64,000 nucleotides of DNA from Clostridia bacterium (GCA_017428525.1 JAFRQQ010000008.1:1-64000); one strand, 5' to 3'. Shown: positions 43,186 through 52,230, counted from the stretch's first letter. Numbers and translations are program-made. The notes: generated by a model not told the origin, from the letters alone.

Positions 43186-44988
43186 TTAACCCTTGCTCAC
43201 AGCGCCGAACTTGCAGGTCTCCATGCAGGCGCCGCACTTGATGCACTTGGACGTATCGATCGCGTGGGGATTCTTGACCGTGCCGGTGATCGCATTGACC
43301 GGGCACTTGCGCGCGCAGGCCGTGCAGCCTCTGCACTTCGCGGGGTCGATGCTGTATTGCAGCAGGCTCTTGCACACGCCGGCGGGGCACTTCTTGTCGA
43401 CGACGTGGGCCACATACTCGTCGCGGAAGAATTTGAGGGTGGCCAGCACCGGGTTCGGCGCCGTCTGACCCAGACCGCACAGGGAATTCGCCTTGATGTA
43501 GCTGGCCAGCTCTTCCAGACGGTCCAGATCCTCGAGCGTGCCGTTGCCGGAGGTAATCTTTTCGAGGATCTCCATCATGCGCTTCGTGCCGATGCGGCAG
43601 GGCGCGCATTTGCCGCAGGATTCATCCACCGTGAAGTTCAGGAAGAACTTCGCGATATCGACCATGCAGTTGTCCTCATCCATGACGATCAGGCCGCCGG
43701 AGCCCATCATGCAGCCGATGGCGGTCAGGTTGTCATAGTCGATCTCGGTATCGATCAGGCTCGCGGGGATGCAGCCGCCGGAGGGGCCGCCCGTCTGCGC
43801 CGCCTTGAATTTCTTGCCGTTGGGCACGCCGCCGCCGATATCCTCGATGATCTCACGCAGGGTGGTGCCCATCGGGATCTCGACCAGACCGGTGTTGGAA
43901 ATCTTGCCGCCCAGGGCGAAGACCTTGGTGCCCTTGGAGCGCTCGGTGCCCATGGAGGCGAACCACTCCGCGCCCTTCAGAATGATCTGCGGCACATTGG
44001 CGAAGGTCTCGACGTTGTTTTCGGTCGTCGGCTTGCCGAACAGACCCTTGACCGCCGGATAAGGCGGACGGGGACGCGGCTCGCCGCGGTTGCCCTCGAT
44101 GGAGGTCATCAGCGCGGTTTCCTCGCCGCAGACGAACGCGCCGGCGCCCAGGCGGATGTGCAGGTCGAAATCGAAGCCGGAATCAAAGATGTTCTTGCCC
44201 AGCAGGCCGTATTCACGCGCCGCCTTGATGGCGATCTCCAGACGCTTGACAGCGATCGGATACTCCGCGCGGACATAAATGTAGCCTTCGCTCGCGCCGG
44301 TGGCATAGCCGCAGATCGTCATCGCTTCCACGATGCAGTGCGGGTCGCCTTCCAGCACGGAACGGTCCATGAATGCGCCGGGGTCGCCCTCGTCGGCGTT
44401 GCAGACCACGTACTTCTGATCCGCTTTGTTCGCCGCCGTGAAGCTCCACTTGCGGCCGGTCGGGAAGCCGCCGCCGCCGCGTCCGCGCAGACCGGAATCG
44501 CTGATGCACTTGACGACGTCCTCGGGCGTCATCTCGGTGAGCACCTTGCCCAGCGCGGCATAGCCGTCCATGGCAATGTATTCATCGATGCTTTCGGGGT
44601 TGATCAGGCCGCAGTTGCGCAGCGCGACGCGCTTCTGCGTCTTATAGAAGTTGGTATCGTTGAGCGAAACATGCTTGGCCGCTTCCTCTTTCACCGCTTC
44701 GTCCACATCCGTGTAGACCAGCCGGTTCACGATACGGCCCTTGAGCAGATGCTCCTCAACGATTTCCGGCACATCCTCCGCCTTGACGAAGCTGTAGAAG
44801 GTGCCTTCGGGGTAGACGATCACAACGGGACCGCGGGCGCACAGACCGAAGCAGCCGGTGGGCACCAGCTTCACTTCTTCCGCCAGACCCTGCTTTGCGA
44901 TCTCCTCCTCAAACAGCGCCATGAGCTGTTTGCTGCCGGAGGAGGTGCAGCCCGTACCGCCGCAAACCAAAACTTGAGCACGAATCAT
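43186..44988 (-). CDS. NuoF-like hydrogenase subunit (HndC/HydB type)
   Basis: A 600-residue flavin and iron-sulfur subunit. N-terminal thioredoxin-like [2Fe-2S] domain (VCGGTGCTSSGSKQL ... GCFGLCARGP), then the NuoF core with FMN/NAD sites SGLRGRGGGGFPTGRKW and CNADEGDPGAFMDRSVLEGDPH, GAGAYxCGEET-like GAGAFVCGEETALMTS, the cluster motif ESCGKCAPCRIGT, and two C-terminal [4Fe-4S] clusters (CRGCTACARKCP, CIKCGACMETC). It oxidises or reduces NAD(P) and exchanges electrons with ferredoxin and HydA. 16 bp upstream of hydA. Confidence 0.95.
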   Translation of the reverse strand: MIRAQVLVCGGTGCTSSGSKQLMALFEEEIAKQGLAEEVKLVPTGCFGLCARGPVVIVYPEGTFYSFVKAEDVPEIVEEHLLKGRIVNRLVYTDVDEAVKEEAAKHVSLNDTNFYKTQKRVALRNCGLINPESIDEYIAMDGYAALGKVLTEMTPEDVVKCISDSGLRGRGGGGFPTGRKWSFTAANKADQKYVVCNADEGDPGAFMDRSVLEGDPHCIVEAMTICGYATGASEGYIYVRAEYPIAVKRLEIAIKAAREYGLLGKNIFDSGFDFDLHIRLGAGAFVCGEETALMTSIEGNRGEPRPRPPYPAVKGLFGKPTTENNVETFANVPQIILKGAEWFASMGTERSKGTKVFALGGKISNTGLVEIPMGTTLREIIEDIGGGVPNGKKFKAAQTGGPSGGCIPASLIDTEIDYDNLTAIGCMMGSGGLIVMDEDNCMVDIAKFFLNFTVDESCGKCAPCRIGTKRMMEILEKITSGNGTLEDLDRLEELASYIKANSLCGLGQTAPNPVLATLKFFRDEYVAHVVDKKCPAGVCKSLLQYSIDPAKCRGCTACARKCPVNAITGTVKNPHAIDTSKCIKCGACMETCKFGAVSKG

Positions 44989-45006
44989 AGTCTTTTTCCC
45001 TCCATA

Positions 45007-45378
45007 TTACGCAAGCGCCTTGGTGATCGTATAATCTGCGATCACTTTGCCGCCCTTAAGATGCTTCTCGATCACTTCCGCCGCTTTTTCCGGCGTCATT
45101 TTGATGTAGGTGACCTTTTCCTTGTCCGCCTCGAAGACCTCGACCACCGGCTCGAACTGGCAAACGCCGATGCAGCCCGTCTGGGACACGGTCACTTTTT
45201 CGGCCAGGCCTTCCTTGTTGACGCCTTCCACGAAGGCATTGAGCACGGGTCTTGCACCTGCCGCGATGCCGCAGGTCGCCATGCCGACGACAACGCGGAT
45301 CTCTCCGCTGCCCTCGCGCAGGATGACCTTATCCTTCATTTTCTCTCTGATCGCAGCAAGCTCTGCCAATGATTTCAT
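45007..45378 (-). CDS. [2Fe-2S] thioredoxin-like ferredoxin (HndB type)
   Basis: A 123-residue thioredoxin-fold ferredoxin: MKSLAELAAIREKM, VVVGMATCGIAAGARPVLNAF, VSQTGCIGVCQFEPVVEV with the cluster cysteines, and YIKMTPEKAAEVIEKHL. It is the small electron-transfer subunit of Hnd-type tetrameric hydrogenases. The ATG at 45378 follows GAGAGGATCG. 18 bp upstream of hndC. Confidence 0.9.
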   Translation of the reverse strand: MKSLAELAAIREKMKDKVILREGSGEIRVVVGMATCGIAAGARPVLNAFVEGVNKEGLAEKVTVSQTGCIGVCQFEPVVEVFEADKEKVTYIKMTPEKAAEVIEKHLKGGKVIADYTITKALA

Positions 45379-45419
45379 AACATCGATCCTCTCTATTTTG
45401 GATTTTTTAAACCACTGTT

Positions 45420-45971
45420 TTATTCGCAAGCAGGGAGCGCCGCATACCCTTCGCGCAGGTATTCGCCGATCCACTGCATCACGTCGTACTGATCCATGGG
45501 CACGTCGCCGAGCACGGCGCGCAGCTCCCGGGTGTCCAGCGTCACGGCGTCGCCGCCGCGGCTGTGGACGAACTGCCAGTCGATCCCCGGCGCACCCTGA
45601 ATGAGCGCGGTCACGGTGGAGATGATATCGCCCAGCGGCGTAAAATCAATATGGTTTTTATTAAAGAGCGCCGTCACCGCGGTGCCGTGATCTTCCGCCT
45701 GCGCAGAAGAAACGATCTCCACGCTGCCGCCGGTCTGCTCGGCCGCCAGCTTGAGCAGCGGCACGCCCAGCCCGACGCTGCGGGTGGTGCGGGTGGTGAA
45801 AAAGGGGTCCATCACGCTTTCGACCTGCGCCGCAGTCATGCCGCAGCCGTTGTCAACAATGCGGATCGTCAGCGTTTCGGGGGTTTCCGTCAGCAGGATT
45901 TCGATCAGGGACGCGCCGGCCTTGACGGAATTCTGCGCGATATCCAGAATATTCAACGAAAGCTCTTTCAT
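45420..45971 (-). CDS. HATPase-domain protein in hydrogenase operon
   Basis: A 183-residue GHKL ATPase: MKELSLNILDIAQNSVKAGAS (N box), IVDNGCGMTAAQVESVMDPFFTTR (G1 and lid), GLGVPLLKLAAEQTGGSVEI (G2) and HGTAVTALF. It has no sensor or phosphoacceptor domain, so it is a stand-alone ATP-binding protein that recurs in clostridial hydrogenase operons. It overlaps the PHP gene by 4 nt. Likely a signalling or regulatory element; the partner is unknown. Confidence 0.85.
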   Translation of the reverse strand: MKELSLNILDIAQNSVKAGASLIEILLTETPETLTIRIVDNGCGMTAAQVESVMDPFFTTRTTRSVGLGVPLLKLAAEQTGGSVEIVSSAQAEDHGTAVTALFNKNHIDFTPLGDIISTVTALIQGAPGIDWQFVHSRGGDAVTLDTRELRAVLGDVPMDQYDVMQWIGEYLREGYAALPACE

Positions 45972-46702
45972 CGGCCACGCAGCCTTTCTATCAGCTTTGC
46001 CCGCACGGCGTCGGGATCCTCCGGCGCGGCGTCCAGCTCCAGGAAGTGCTCCCGGCCGCTGATATCCCAGAGATAATGCGCGTCGGAGGAAACCACCAGC
46101 GGTTTCCCCGCCAGCAGCGGGAAGCGTTCGCGGTAAACCGCCGCGTTCGCCGGATCATGCACCTCCGCGCAGGAAAAGGGCGGCGTTGCGGGAAACACGC
46201 CCAGCACGGCGACGATGCCGTTGGCCTCGCGGTCGATATGCGCCGGGTAGCAGACGCCGCCGAAGCGCTCCGCGAGCGCAGGCGCCTCCTCCACGGTGAT
46301 CTGCGTGGCGTTGGAAAGCAGGTCCGGGTCCGAGCCGGTCACGTTGTCGTTTTCATCCATCTGCAGCTGCGCGCCGAAAACCTCCGGCCGGTTCGGGATC
46401 CGGATGCGCTGCGCATCCACCGCGTCGTTGAAGGCCAGCGCTGCCTCGAGCGTCGGGAAGAGGCAGACGACATGGATATCCTCCGCCGTGGTCAGCTCCA
46501 TGCCGGCAACCGGGATGATCCCCTGCCGCTGCGCCGCCGCGAAAAACGCCGGGCAGTTGCGGCAGGTGTTGTGGTCGGTCAGCGCCATGAGGTCGAGCTG
46601 CGCGACCACGCCCATGCCCGCGATGTTGTTGGGCGTCATCTCGTCGTCGCCGCAGGGCGACAGGCAGGAATGCAGATGCAGGTCGTAATAGAATCTGCTC
46701 AT
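45968..46702 (-). CDS. PHP-domain phosphoesterase-like protein
   Basis: A 244-residue PHP-fold metal-dependent hydrolase: YYDLHLHSCLSPCGDDEMTP, LDLMALTDHNTCRN, GMELTTAEDIHVVCLF, and the C-terminal VVSSDAHYLWDI. The metal ligands HxH, TDHN and SDAHY are present. Proteins of this type occur next to DRTGG and HATPase proteins in hydrogenase operons; the substrate is not known. The ATG at 46702 overlaps nothing and begins one base after the DRTGG stop. A TTG start at 46732 is possible but less likely. Confidence 0.85.
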   Translation of the reverse strand: MSRFYYDLHLHSCLSPCGDDEMTPNNIAGMGVVAQLDLMALTDHNTCRNCPAFFAAAQRQGIIPVAGMELTTAEDIHVVCLFPTLEAALAFNDAVDAQRIRIPNRPEVFGAQLQMDENDNVTGSDPDLLSNATQITVEEAPALAERFGGVCYPAHIDREANGIVAVLGVFPATPPFSCAEVHDPANAAVYRERFPLLAGKPLVVSSDAHYLWDISGREHFLELDAAPEDPDAVRAKLIERLRGR

Positions 46703-46703
46703 A

Positions 46704-47030
46704 TCAAAGCAGGCTGTGCAGCCTGCAGGCAATATCGTAAGCGGAAAGCGGACTTGACAGCACGTTGATTCCCCTGGCCGCGGCCGTTTCCTTCACGGCG
46801 TCCTCCAGCGCAACGTCCTCTGCCAGCAGCACGCAGGCCACATCGGCAAGCGAAGCGACGGCCACCACATTGACGTTGGACATGATCGTGATCCAGGCGT
46901 CGTCCGCCTGCGCACGGCCCATGACCCAGCTGAGCAGGTCGCCGATATAAACGCCGGTGATCTCACGGTCGGCGTCGGGCAGCGTCACCGCCGTAAACTC
47001 CGGCAGCGCCGCAAGCTCACTGACCTTCAT
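46704..47030 (-). CDS. DRTGG-domain protein 1
   Basis: A 108-residue protein built of one DRTGG domain: MKVSELAALPEFTAVT, REITGVYIGDLLSWVMGRAQADDAWITIMSNVNVVAVASLADVACVLLAEDVALEDAV, INVLSSPLSAYDIACRLHSLL. DRTGG domains accompany CBS or AAA modules in other proteins and are thought to bind a small ligand. The ATG at 47030 is placed behind GGAGGTGA. It overlaps the upstream hydrogenase-like gene by 14 nt. Confidence 0.85.
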   Translation of the reverse strand: MKVSELAALPEFTAVTLPDADREITGVYIGDLLSWVMGRAQADDAWITIMSNVNVVAVASLADVACVLLAEDVALEDAVKETAAARGINVLSSPLSAYDIACRLHSLL

Positions 47031-48315
47031 TCTTCGCCTCACCTCCGGCGTAATTGCGAATATAATCCTGAATCATCTCTTTATAAGCGATGATGCATTC
47101 GTTCTGATTGGCGTGGCCGAGCACGATGTCCTCGGCAAACGCGCGGCAGTTCGGCGCGCCGCAGGAGCCGCAGTCGATGCCGGGCAGCTCCTTGCGCACG
47201 GCCTGGATGCGCGCCATCAGGCGCATGGATTCGCCGATGTTGTCGCTCAGCCGGTTGAGCGGATGATAATCCGGCAGCTCGTCGAAGAAGGCGTTGCCGG
47301 GGATGAAGCTCCCCTCCTCCACGGGATTGAGCGAAACGGGCATATACCGCCGCAGCGTGTGCAGACGGTTTTTGGCCACGAAGGGATTTTCGATCGTCAG
47401 CACGCCGCCGACACAGCCGCCGGGGCAGGCGTTGAGCTCCACGAAATCCACGGCGGGAATGTTGCCGTCCTCGATCTGGTCAAGCACGGAGATCACATTC
47501 TCAATGCCGTCGGCCGCGATGATTTTATCATTGAACAGCGCGGATGCCTCGCCGCCGCACATGGCCCAGCTCAGGCCGATGCGGCCCGCCTGGGTGCTGA
47601 CGGTCGGCGTTTTTTCGCGCTTCATGACGTTGATCAGCTGAAAATAGACCTCGCTGACGGATACCACCAGATCCACCGCGCTTTTGTAGCTGCCGAAGCC
47701 GTTGCGCACATAGCTCACCTTCGCCGGACAGGGCGAAATGAAGCAGACGCCGATCTCCTCGGGTTTCAGCTCCGGGTGGAGAAACAGCGCGCGCTCGCGC
47801 GCCATCGTCGCGGCCACCTCCATGGGCGGCAGCAGCGGGATCAGATTATCCTTCAGGAAGGGGAAACGCAGCACGATCAGGCGCGTGATGACCGGGCAGG
47901 CGGTGCTGATGACCGGCTTTTTGATGCCCTCGGTCTGCAGATAAATCCGCGTGTAGGCGGAAACGAATTCCGCGCCCTTGGCGACCTCGAACACATCGTC
48001 GAAGCCGAGATCCAGCAGCCCCTGCAGCACATAATCCATATCGTCGAGATGGTCGAACTGCGCAAACAGCGTCGGCGCCGGCAGGGCGATTTTATATTTG
48101 AACTGATGGATCTTGTCGAGCGCATCATAGCTGCTCTTTTTTGCGTTGTTGGTACAGTTGCGGATGCATTCGCCGCAGTCGATGCAGCGCGCCGCATCGA
48201 TTTCGGCGCAGCCGCCGCGCACGCGGATGGCCTCCGTCGGGCAATGCTTCATGCAGGTGGTGCAGCCCGTGCATTTTTCGGCGTCCAGCGACACCGAATG
48301 AAGATAACTGTTCAT
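47017..48315 (-). CDS. Putative sensory [FeFe]-hydrogenase-like protein (HydS type)
   Basis: A 432-residue H-cluster-type protein with altered loops. N-terminal clusters CTGCTTCMKHCP and CIDCGECIRNC; L1 is TACPVITRL (canonical TSCSPGW), L2 is SPCPAKVSY (canonical MPCTAKK) and L3 is NACPGGCVGGV. A C-terminal CGSCGAPNCRAFAED [4Fe-4S] domain follows (about 385-405). Cluster cysteines are kept, but the proton-channel Cys region differs. Such proteins beside trimeric or tetrameric hydrogenases are proposed to sense redox state or H2. PAS domains of classical sensory hydrogenases are absent here. Confidence 0.88.
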   Translation of the reverse strand: MNSYLHSVSLDAEKCTGCTTCMKHCPTEAIRVRGGCAEIDAARCIDCGECIRNCTNNAKKSSYDALDKIHQFKYKIALPAPTLFAQFDHLDDMDYVLQGLLDLGFDDVFEVAKGAEFVSAYTRIYLQTEGIKKPVISTACPVITRLIVLRFPFLKDNLIPLLPPMEVAATMARERALFLHPELKPEEIGVCFISPCPAKVSYVRNGFGSYKSAVDLVVSVSEVYFQLINVMKREKTPTVSTQAGRIGLSWAMCGGEASALFNDKIIAADGIENVISVLDQIEDGNIPAVDFVELNACPGGCVGGVLTIENPFVAKNRLHTLRRYMPVSLNPVEEGSFIPGNAFFDELPDYHPLNRLSDNIGESMRLMARIQAVRKELPGIDCGSCGAPNCRAFAEDIVLGHANQNECIIAYKEMIQDYIRNYAGGEAKNEGQ

Positions 48316-48350
48316 AGGGAAGTCGTCCTTCGACCGCCGCTGGGGGCGGT

Positions 48351-48773
48351 TCAGTAATTCACCTTCATGGTGATGGTGGTGCCAACGCCCACCGCAGAAT
48401 CGATCTGCATCTCATCGGTATAGCGCTTCATATTCGGCAGGCCCATGCCCGCGCCGAAGCCGAGGGAGCGGATATTGTCGCGCGCCGTGGAGAAGCCCTC
48501 CTCCATCGCCTTGTCGATATCGGCGATGCCGGGGCCGTGGTCGGTCAGCACAATGCGGATGCAGCCGTCCTCCACCGTGACGTCGGCAACGCCGCCGCCC
48601 GCGTGGATCACCATATTGATTTCGCCCTCATACATCGCGATGGACACCCTGCGGATCGTTTCGGGATCGAAGCCGAGCTGACGCAGGTTCTTTTTCACCT
48701 GCACGGAGGCCTGCCCCGCGGAGGTGAAATTCCCGCCGTCCACCTCGTAGTGAAAGGTCAGGGCGTCAGCCAT
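48351..48773 (-). CDS. RsbW-like ATP-binding protein
   Basis: A 140-residue GHKL ATPase resembling anti-sigma factor kinases: ALTFHYEVDGGNFTSAGQASVQVKKNLRQLG, VSIAMYEGEINMVIHAGGGVADV (N box), VLTDHGPGIADIDKAM (G1), and FGAGMGLPNMKRYTDEMQ (G2). It has no substrate anti-anti-sigma gene nearby. The ATG at 48773 is favoured because GGTGA is 6 bp upstream. It overlaps the next DRTGG gene by 8 nt. Likely signalling. Confidence 0.85.
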   Translation of the reverse strand: MADALTFHYEVDGGNFTSAGQASVQVKKNLRQLGFDPETIRRVSIAMYEGEINMVIHAGGGVADVTVEDGCIRIVLTDHGPGIADIDKAMEEGFSTARDNIRSLGFGAGMGLPNMKRYTDEMQIDSAVGVGTTITMKVNY

Positions 48774-49119
48774 CGAGTTCACCGTTCCCTTTCAGCCCGT
48801 TGGCATAGAGAATGCCGCAGGCCTCATACATGCGCTTGGACGTGGCGAGCACGGCGATCCCGCTCTCGCAGGCGAGCTCCACCATGGCCGGGCTCGGCTG
48901 CTTGGAGCGCACAAACACGATGCAGCGCATATCCATCATCTCCGCGGTGCGGATCACCTGCGGATTGACAAGCCCGGTGAGCAGCACAGCCTGATGCTTG
49001 ACATAAGCCAGCACGTCGCTCATCATATCGCTGCCGCAGGCGGACTGGATCTCGCAATCGGGATCGTCGCCGCAGAGCATCTGCGCATCGAGCAGCGTTT
49101 TAATCTCGTTGATCGTCAT
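48766..49119 (-). CDS. DRTGG-domain protein 2
   Basis: A 117-residue DRTGG-type protein: MTINEIKTLLDAQMLCGDDPDCEIQSACGSDMMSDVLAYVKHQAVLLTGLVNPQVIRTAEMMDMRCIVFVRSKQPSP. It is a diverged paralogue of the DRTGG protein at 46704. ATG at 49119, 20 bp after the HndA stop. Two DRTGG proteins and two ATPases in one hydrogenase operon suggest a paired signalling module. Confidence 0.8.
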   Translation of the reverse strand: MTINEIKTLLDAQMLCGDDPDCEIQSACGSDMMSDVLAYVKHQAVLLTGLVNPQVIRTAEMMDMRCIVFVRSKQPSPAMVELACESGIAVLATSKRMYEACGILYANGLKGNGELDG

Positions 49120-49139
49120 TGCCAAACCCCCGCCGGCAC

Positions 49140-49634
49140 TCAGGCATATTTCGCAAGAATATCCTTCACCTGATCGGGCGTGACGCGGCCGTAAACATCG
49201 TCGTTGACGGTGAAGACCGGCGCAAGACCGCAGGCGCCGATGCAGCGGCAGGCCTCGAGCGAAAACTTGAGGTCGTTCGTGCATTCGCCCGCTTCGATGC
49301 CCAGCTGCTTGCTGATTTCATCGAGCACATCCTGGGAGCCCTTGACGTAGCAGGCGGTGCCCAGGCACACGGAAACATTGTATTTCCCCTTGGGGGAAAG
49401 CGCGAACTGCGCATAGAAGGTGGACACGCCGTAGACTTTCTGCAGCGGCACATCCATCCCGTCAGCGATCATTTTCTGCACTTCGATGGGGAGATATCCG
49501 TAGATCTCCTGCGCCTTCTGCATCACATGCATGAGCATGCTCTTGTCGCCCTTGCACTCCTCGATCACGGCCTGCAGCTGCGCTTCCTGCGCAGCGGTGC
49601 CCGCAAAAGGAACCTTGCTGATCTTTTTGAGCAT
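49140..49634 (-). CDS. NuoE-like [2Fe-2S] hydrogenase subunit (HndA/HydC type)
   Basis: A 164-residue subunit. The helical N-terminus (QEAQLQAVIEECKGDKSMLMHVMQKAQEIYGYLP) is followed by the thioredoxin-like ferredoxin domain with VSVCLGTACYVKGS and RCIGACGLAPVFTVNDDVYGRV, carrying the four cluster cysteines. It is first in the operon, matching HndA. ATG at 49634 behind GGAGGAAAAAG; upstream in-frame ATGs lack that spacing. Confidence 0.92.
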   Translation of the reverse strand: MLKKISKVPFAGTAAQEAQLQAVIEECKGDKSMLMHVMQKAQEIYGYLPIEVQKMIADGMDVPLQKVYGVSTFYAQFALSPKGKYNVSVCLGTACYVKGSQDVLDEISKQLGIEAGECTNDLKFSLEACRCIGACGLAPVFTVNDDVYGRVTPDQVKDILAKYA

Positions 49635-49713
49635 AACTTTTTCCTCCATCACTGTTTTGATATCGGTGGTCACAGCTGCGGACGCCGGCTGGCCGACAAA
49701 CCGCATTTTTTGT

Positions 49714-49719
49714 ATTATA
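49714..49719 (-). promoter_or_regulatory. -10 element of the hydrogenase operon promoter
   Basis: TATAAT on the minus strand preceded by TATGT. The -35 region is poor (AT-rich tract), so the promoter may need an activator. It lies about 80 bp before hndA. Confidence 0.5.
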
Positions 49720-49824
49720 ACATAGTCATTAAAAAAAATCTATAGTTTTTCGACTTTAATTCTGCGGAATTTCTGCCGATATTTGCAGTTTTTTTGGTCA
49801 ATATCCACACATCCCTTTTTTTCG

Positions 49825-49853
49825 TTGATTTTTCCCGCCGGATGTGGTATAGT
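49825..49853 (+). promoter_or_regulatory. Sigma-A promoter of the RlmI-like gene
   Basis: TTGATT at 49825-49830, 17-bp spacer and extended -10 TGg-TATAGT at 49848-49853. Confidence 0.75.
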
Positions 49854-49903
49854 TTTTTAAATATGAGAGCTTTGGTTTTACAGGAATGCGGGAGGAATGC
49901 GGA

Positions 49904-51127
49904 TTGAACACCCGGCGGGAGTTTCCGATCGTCACGGTCACAAAAAAAGCGGAGGCGTCGCTGCGGCGCGGGCATCCCTGGGTCTATGCCGAGGAGATCA
50001 CCGGCCGGGTCGGCCAAACGGAAAACGGCGCGCTGGTCGACGTCTGTTCGCAGAAGGGCGCCTACCTCGGCACCGGCCTGCTCAGCGAGCAGAGCAAGAT
50101 CCGTGTGCGCCTGCTCTCGCAGAATGCCAACGAGCGCTTTTCCGCGGCATTCTGGGAGCGCCGGCTGCGGTATGCCCTCGACTACCGGCAGACGGTCATG
50201 GGCGACGACTTCACCTGCTGCCGTCTGGTGTTCGGCGAAGCGGACGGCCTGCCCGGCCTGACCGTCGACCGTTTTTCCGACCTGCTGGTCACGCAGGTGC
50301 TGACCTACGGCATCGAGCAGCGCAAGGCCATGCTCTATGAGATGCTCGTGCGGCTGCTGGCCGAACGCGGCGCGCCCGTGCGCGGGCTGTTTGAGCGCAA
50401 CGACGTCGCCATCCGCGCGCTGGAGGGTCTGCCGCAGGAGAAGGGCTGGTTTGACGGCCTGCCCCACCCGGACAGCCCCGTCACGCAGATCACGGAAAAC
50501 GGCATTCTCTATGACGTCGACGTGGAAAACGGTCAGAAAACCGGCTTTTTCCTCGATCAGAAGTACAACCGTCTGGCGGTCGCAAAGCTGGCTGCCGGCA
50601 AACGGGTGCTGGACTGCTTCACGCATAACGGCTCCTTTGCCCTCAACGCGGCGAAGGGCGGCGCGGCCCATGTGACGGCCGTGGACGTGAGCGAAACGGC
50701 GATTGCCGCCGCGAAGCAGAACGCCGTGCGCAACGGTCTGGCCGACCGGATGGACTTCCTGTGCACAGACGTGTTTGACCTGCTGCCCGCGCTGGCGGAC
50801 AGCGGCGGCAAGCCCTATGACTTCATCATCCTCGATCCCCCGGCCTTCACGAAAAGCCGCAAAACCGCGGAAAGCGCGGCGCGCGGCTATAAGGAAATCA
50901 ACTACCGCGCCATGAAGCTCCTCCCCCGCGGCGGCTATCTGGCCACCTGCTCCTGCTCGCATTTCATGCCGGCCGCGCGGTTTGAGACGATGCTCGACAG
51001 CGCCGCCGCCGACGCGCAGGTGCAGCTGCGGCAGGTGGAAGCGCGGCAGCAGTGCAAGGATCATCCGATCCTGCGCAGCGTACCGGAAACGGACTATCTG
51101 AAATTCTATATTTTCCAGGTGGTCTGA
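49904..51127 (+). CDS. RlmI/RlmK-like class I rRNA methyltransferase
   Basis: A 407-residue SAM enzyme. N-terminal PUA domain (IVTVTKKAEASLRRGHPWVYAEEI ... GALVDVCSQKGAYLGTGLL), a central EEHEE-type domain, and a C-terminal Rossmann fold with VLDCFTHNGSFALNAAKGGAAHVTAVDVSETAIAAAK, the DPPAFTKS motif (NPPY-like) and LATCSCSHFMP with the catalytic Cys area. The family methylates cytosine-5 of 23S rRNA (RlmI) or related bases. The start is taken at TTG 49904 because GGAGG lies 8 bp upstream; the ATG at 49886 has its AGGA directly abutting. Confidence 0.85.
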   Translation: MNTRREFPIVTVTKKAEASLRRGHPWVYAEEITGRVGQTENGALVDVCSQKGAYLGTGLLSEQSKIRVRLLSQNANERFSAAFWERRLRYALDYRQTVMGDDFTCCRLVFGEADGLPGLTVDRFSDLLVTQVLTYGIEQRKAMLYEMLVRLLAERGAPVRGLFERNDVAIRALEGLPQEKGWFDGLPHPDSPVTQITENGILYDVDVENGQKTGFFLDQKYNRLAVAKLAAGKRVLDCFTHNGSFALNAAKGGAAHVTAVDVSETAIAAAKQNAVRNGLADRMDFLCTDVFDLLPALADSGGKPYDFIILDPPAFTKSRKTAESAARGYKEINYRAMKLLPRGGYLATCSCSHFMPAARFETMLDSAAADAQVQLRQVEARQQCKDHPILRSVPETDYLKFYIFQVV

Positions 51128-51339
51128 CCGCAGTTTTCTGCGCCGGGTTCCGTCCGAAAGCGGAAGCCGATCGCACGGCAGCCGCATTGTCCGACACAAA
51201 TAATTGCAGGAAAAATTGCAAATAACGTCAATTTGTCATCCGCCCCGGCCCCGACGATGCACCCGCATCCGCCTTCGCGGACTGCCCGACCGTCCCCGTG
51301 GCAGAGGACTTGAATCCATATGAAAGAGAAGGAGCGCCT

Positions 51340-52230
51340 ATGTCTGATTACACCTCGGCCATCATCGGCCACGTCACACTCGACACCAACACCGATCACC
51401 TGGGCAACACCGTGCAGATCGTCGGCGGCGCGGTGATTTATTCCTCCGCCGCGGCGCACGCGCTCGGCCACAGGGTCGCCGCCGTGACCAAATTCGCGCC
51501 GAAGGACGCAGACCGTCTGGCGCAGTTCACCATCCCGAAGGAGGATATTTTCTGCCTGCCCAGCGCGCATTCGACCGATCTGGTCAACATCTATCACACG
51601 GCGGACAAGGAGCGCCGCACCTGCGCCTGCCGCTCCAAAGGCGACCCCTTCACGGTTGCCGAACTCCCGGATCTCGACGCGCAGATCTATCATCTGGCGG
51701 GTCTGGTCTACGGCGATTTCAACCCGGAGATTATAAAGGAGCTGGCCAAGAAAGCCCCTGTGGCGCTGGATGTGCAGGCCTGTCTGCGGCATGTGGCCGA
51801 CGACGGCTCGATGTTCTTTGCCGACTGGAGCGACAAGCTGACCTGCCTGCCCTACATCACCTATCTGAAGACCGACGCGGCCGAGGCGGAAATCATGACC
51901 GGCACGGACGACCGCCGTCTGGCGGCAAAGCAGCTCTACGCCTGGGGCGCGAAGGAGATCATGATCACTCACAACACCGAAGTGCTCGCCTATGACGGCA
52001 AGGACTTTTACGTCTGCCCGATTCGCGCGCGCAATCTGAGCGGGCGCACCGGCCGGGGCGACACCACCTTCGCGGCCTACATCAACGAACGGCTGACCCG
52101 CAGCATTCCGGAGGCTCTGCTGACCGCGACGGCCACAGTCTCGCTCAAGATGGAAACGCCCGGTCCCTTCCGCGGCACGCGCGCCGACGTGGAGGCCTAT
52201 ATCGACGCATTCTACCCGGAATTCCGCTGA
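51340..52230 (+). CDS. PfkB-family carbohydrate kinase
   Basis: A 296-residue ribokinase-fold sugar or nucleoside kinase: AIIGHVTLDTN at the start, the substrate-site strand GGAVIYSSAAAHALGHRVAAVTKF, and the catalytic GRTGRGDTTFAAYINERL (anion hole and base Asp, GxGD motif) near residue 240. It ends TATVSLKMETPGPFRGT. N-terminal PfkB signature 1 is weak. AGAAGGAG precedes the ATG; the ATG is favoured over an upstream TTG-type start. Substrate unknown. The preceding 210 bp (51128-51339) contain no recognisable feature. Confidence 0.88.
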   Translation: MSDYTSAIIGHVTLDTNTDHLGNTVQIVGGAVIYSSAAAHALGHRVAAVTKFAPKDADRLAQFTIPKEDIFCLPSAHSTDLVNIYHTADKERRTCACRSKGDPFTVAELPDLDAQIYHLAGLVYGDFNPEIIKELAKKAPVALDVQACLRHVADDGSMFFADWSDKLTCLPYITYLKTDAAEAEIMTGTDDRRLAAKQLYAWGAKEIMITHNTEVLAYDGKDFYVCPIRARNLSGRTGRGDTTFAAYINERLTRSIPEALLTATATVSLKMETPGPFRGTRADVEAYIDAFYPEFR

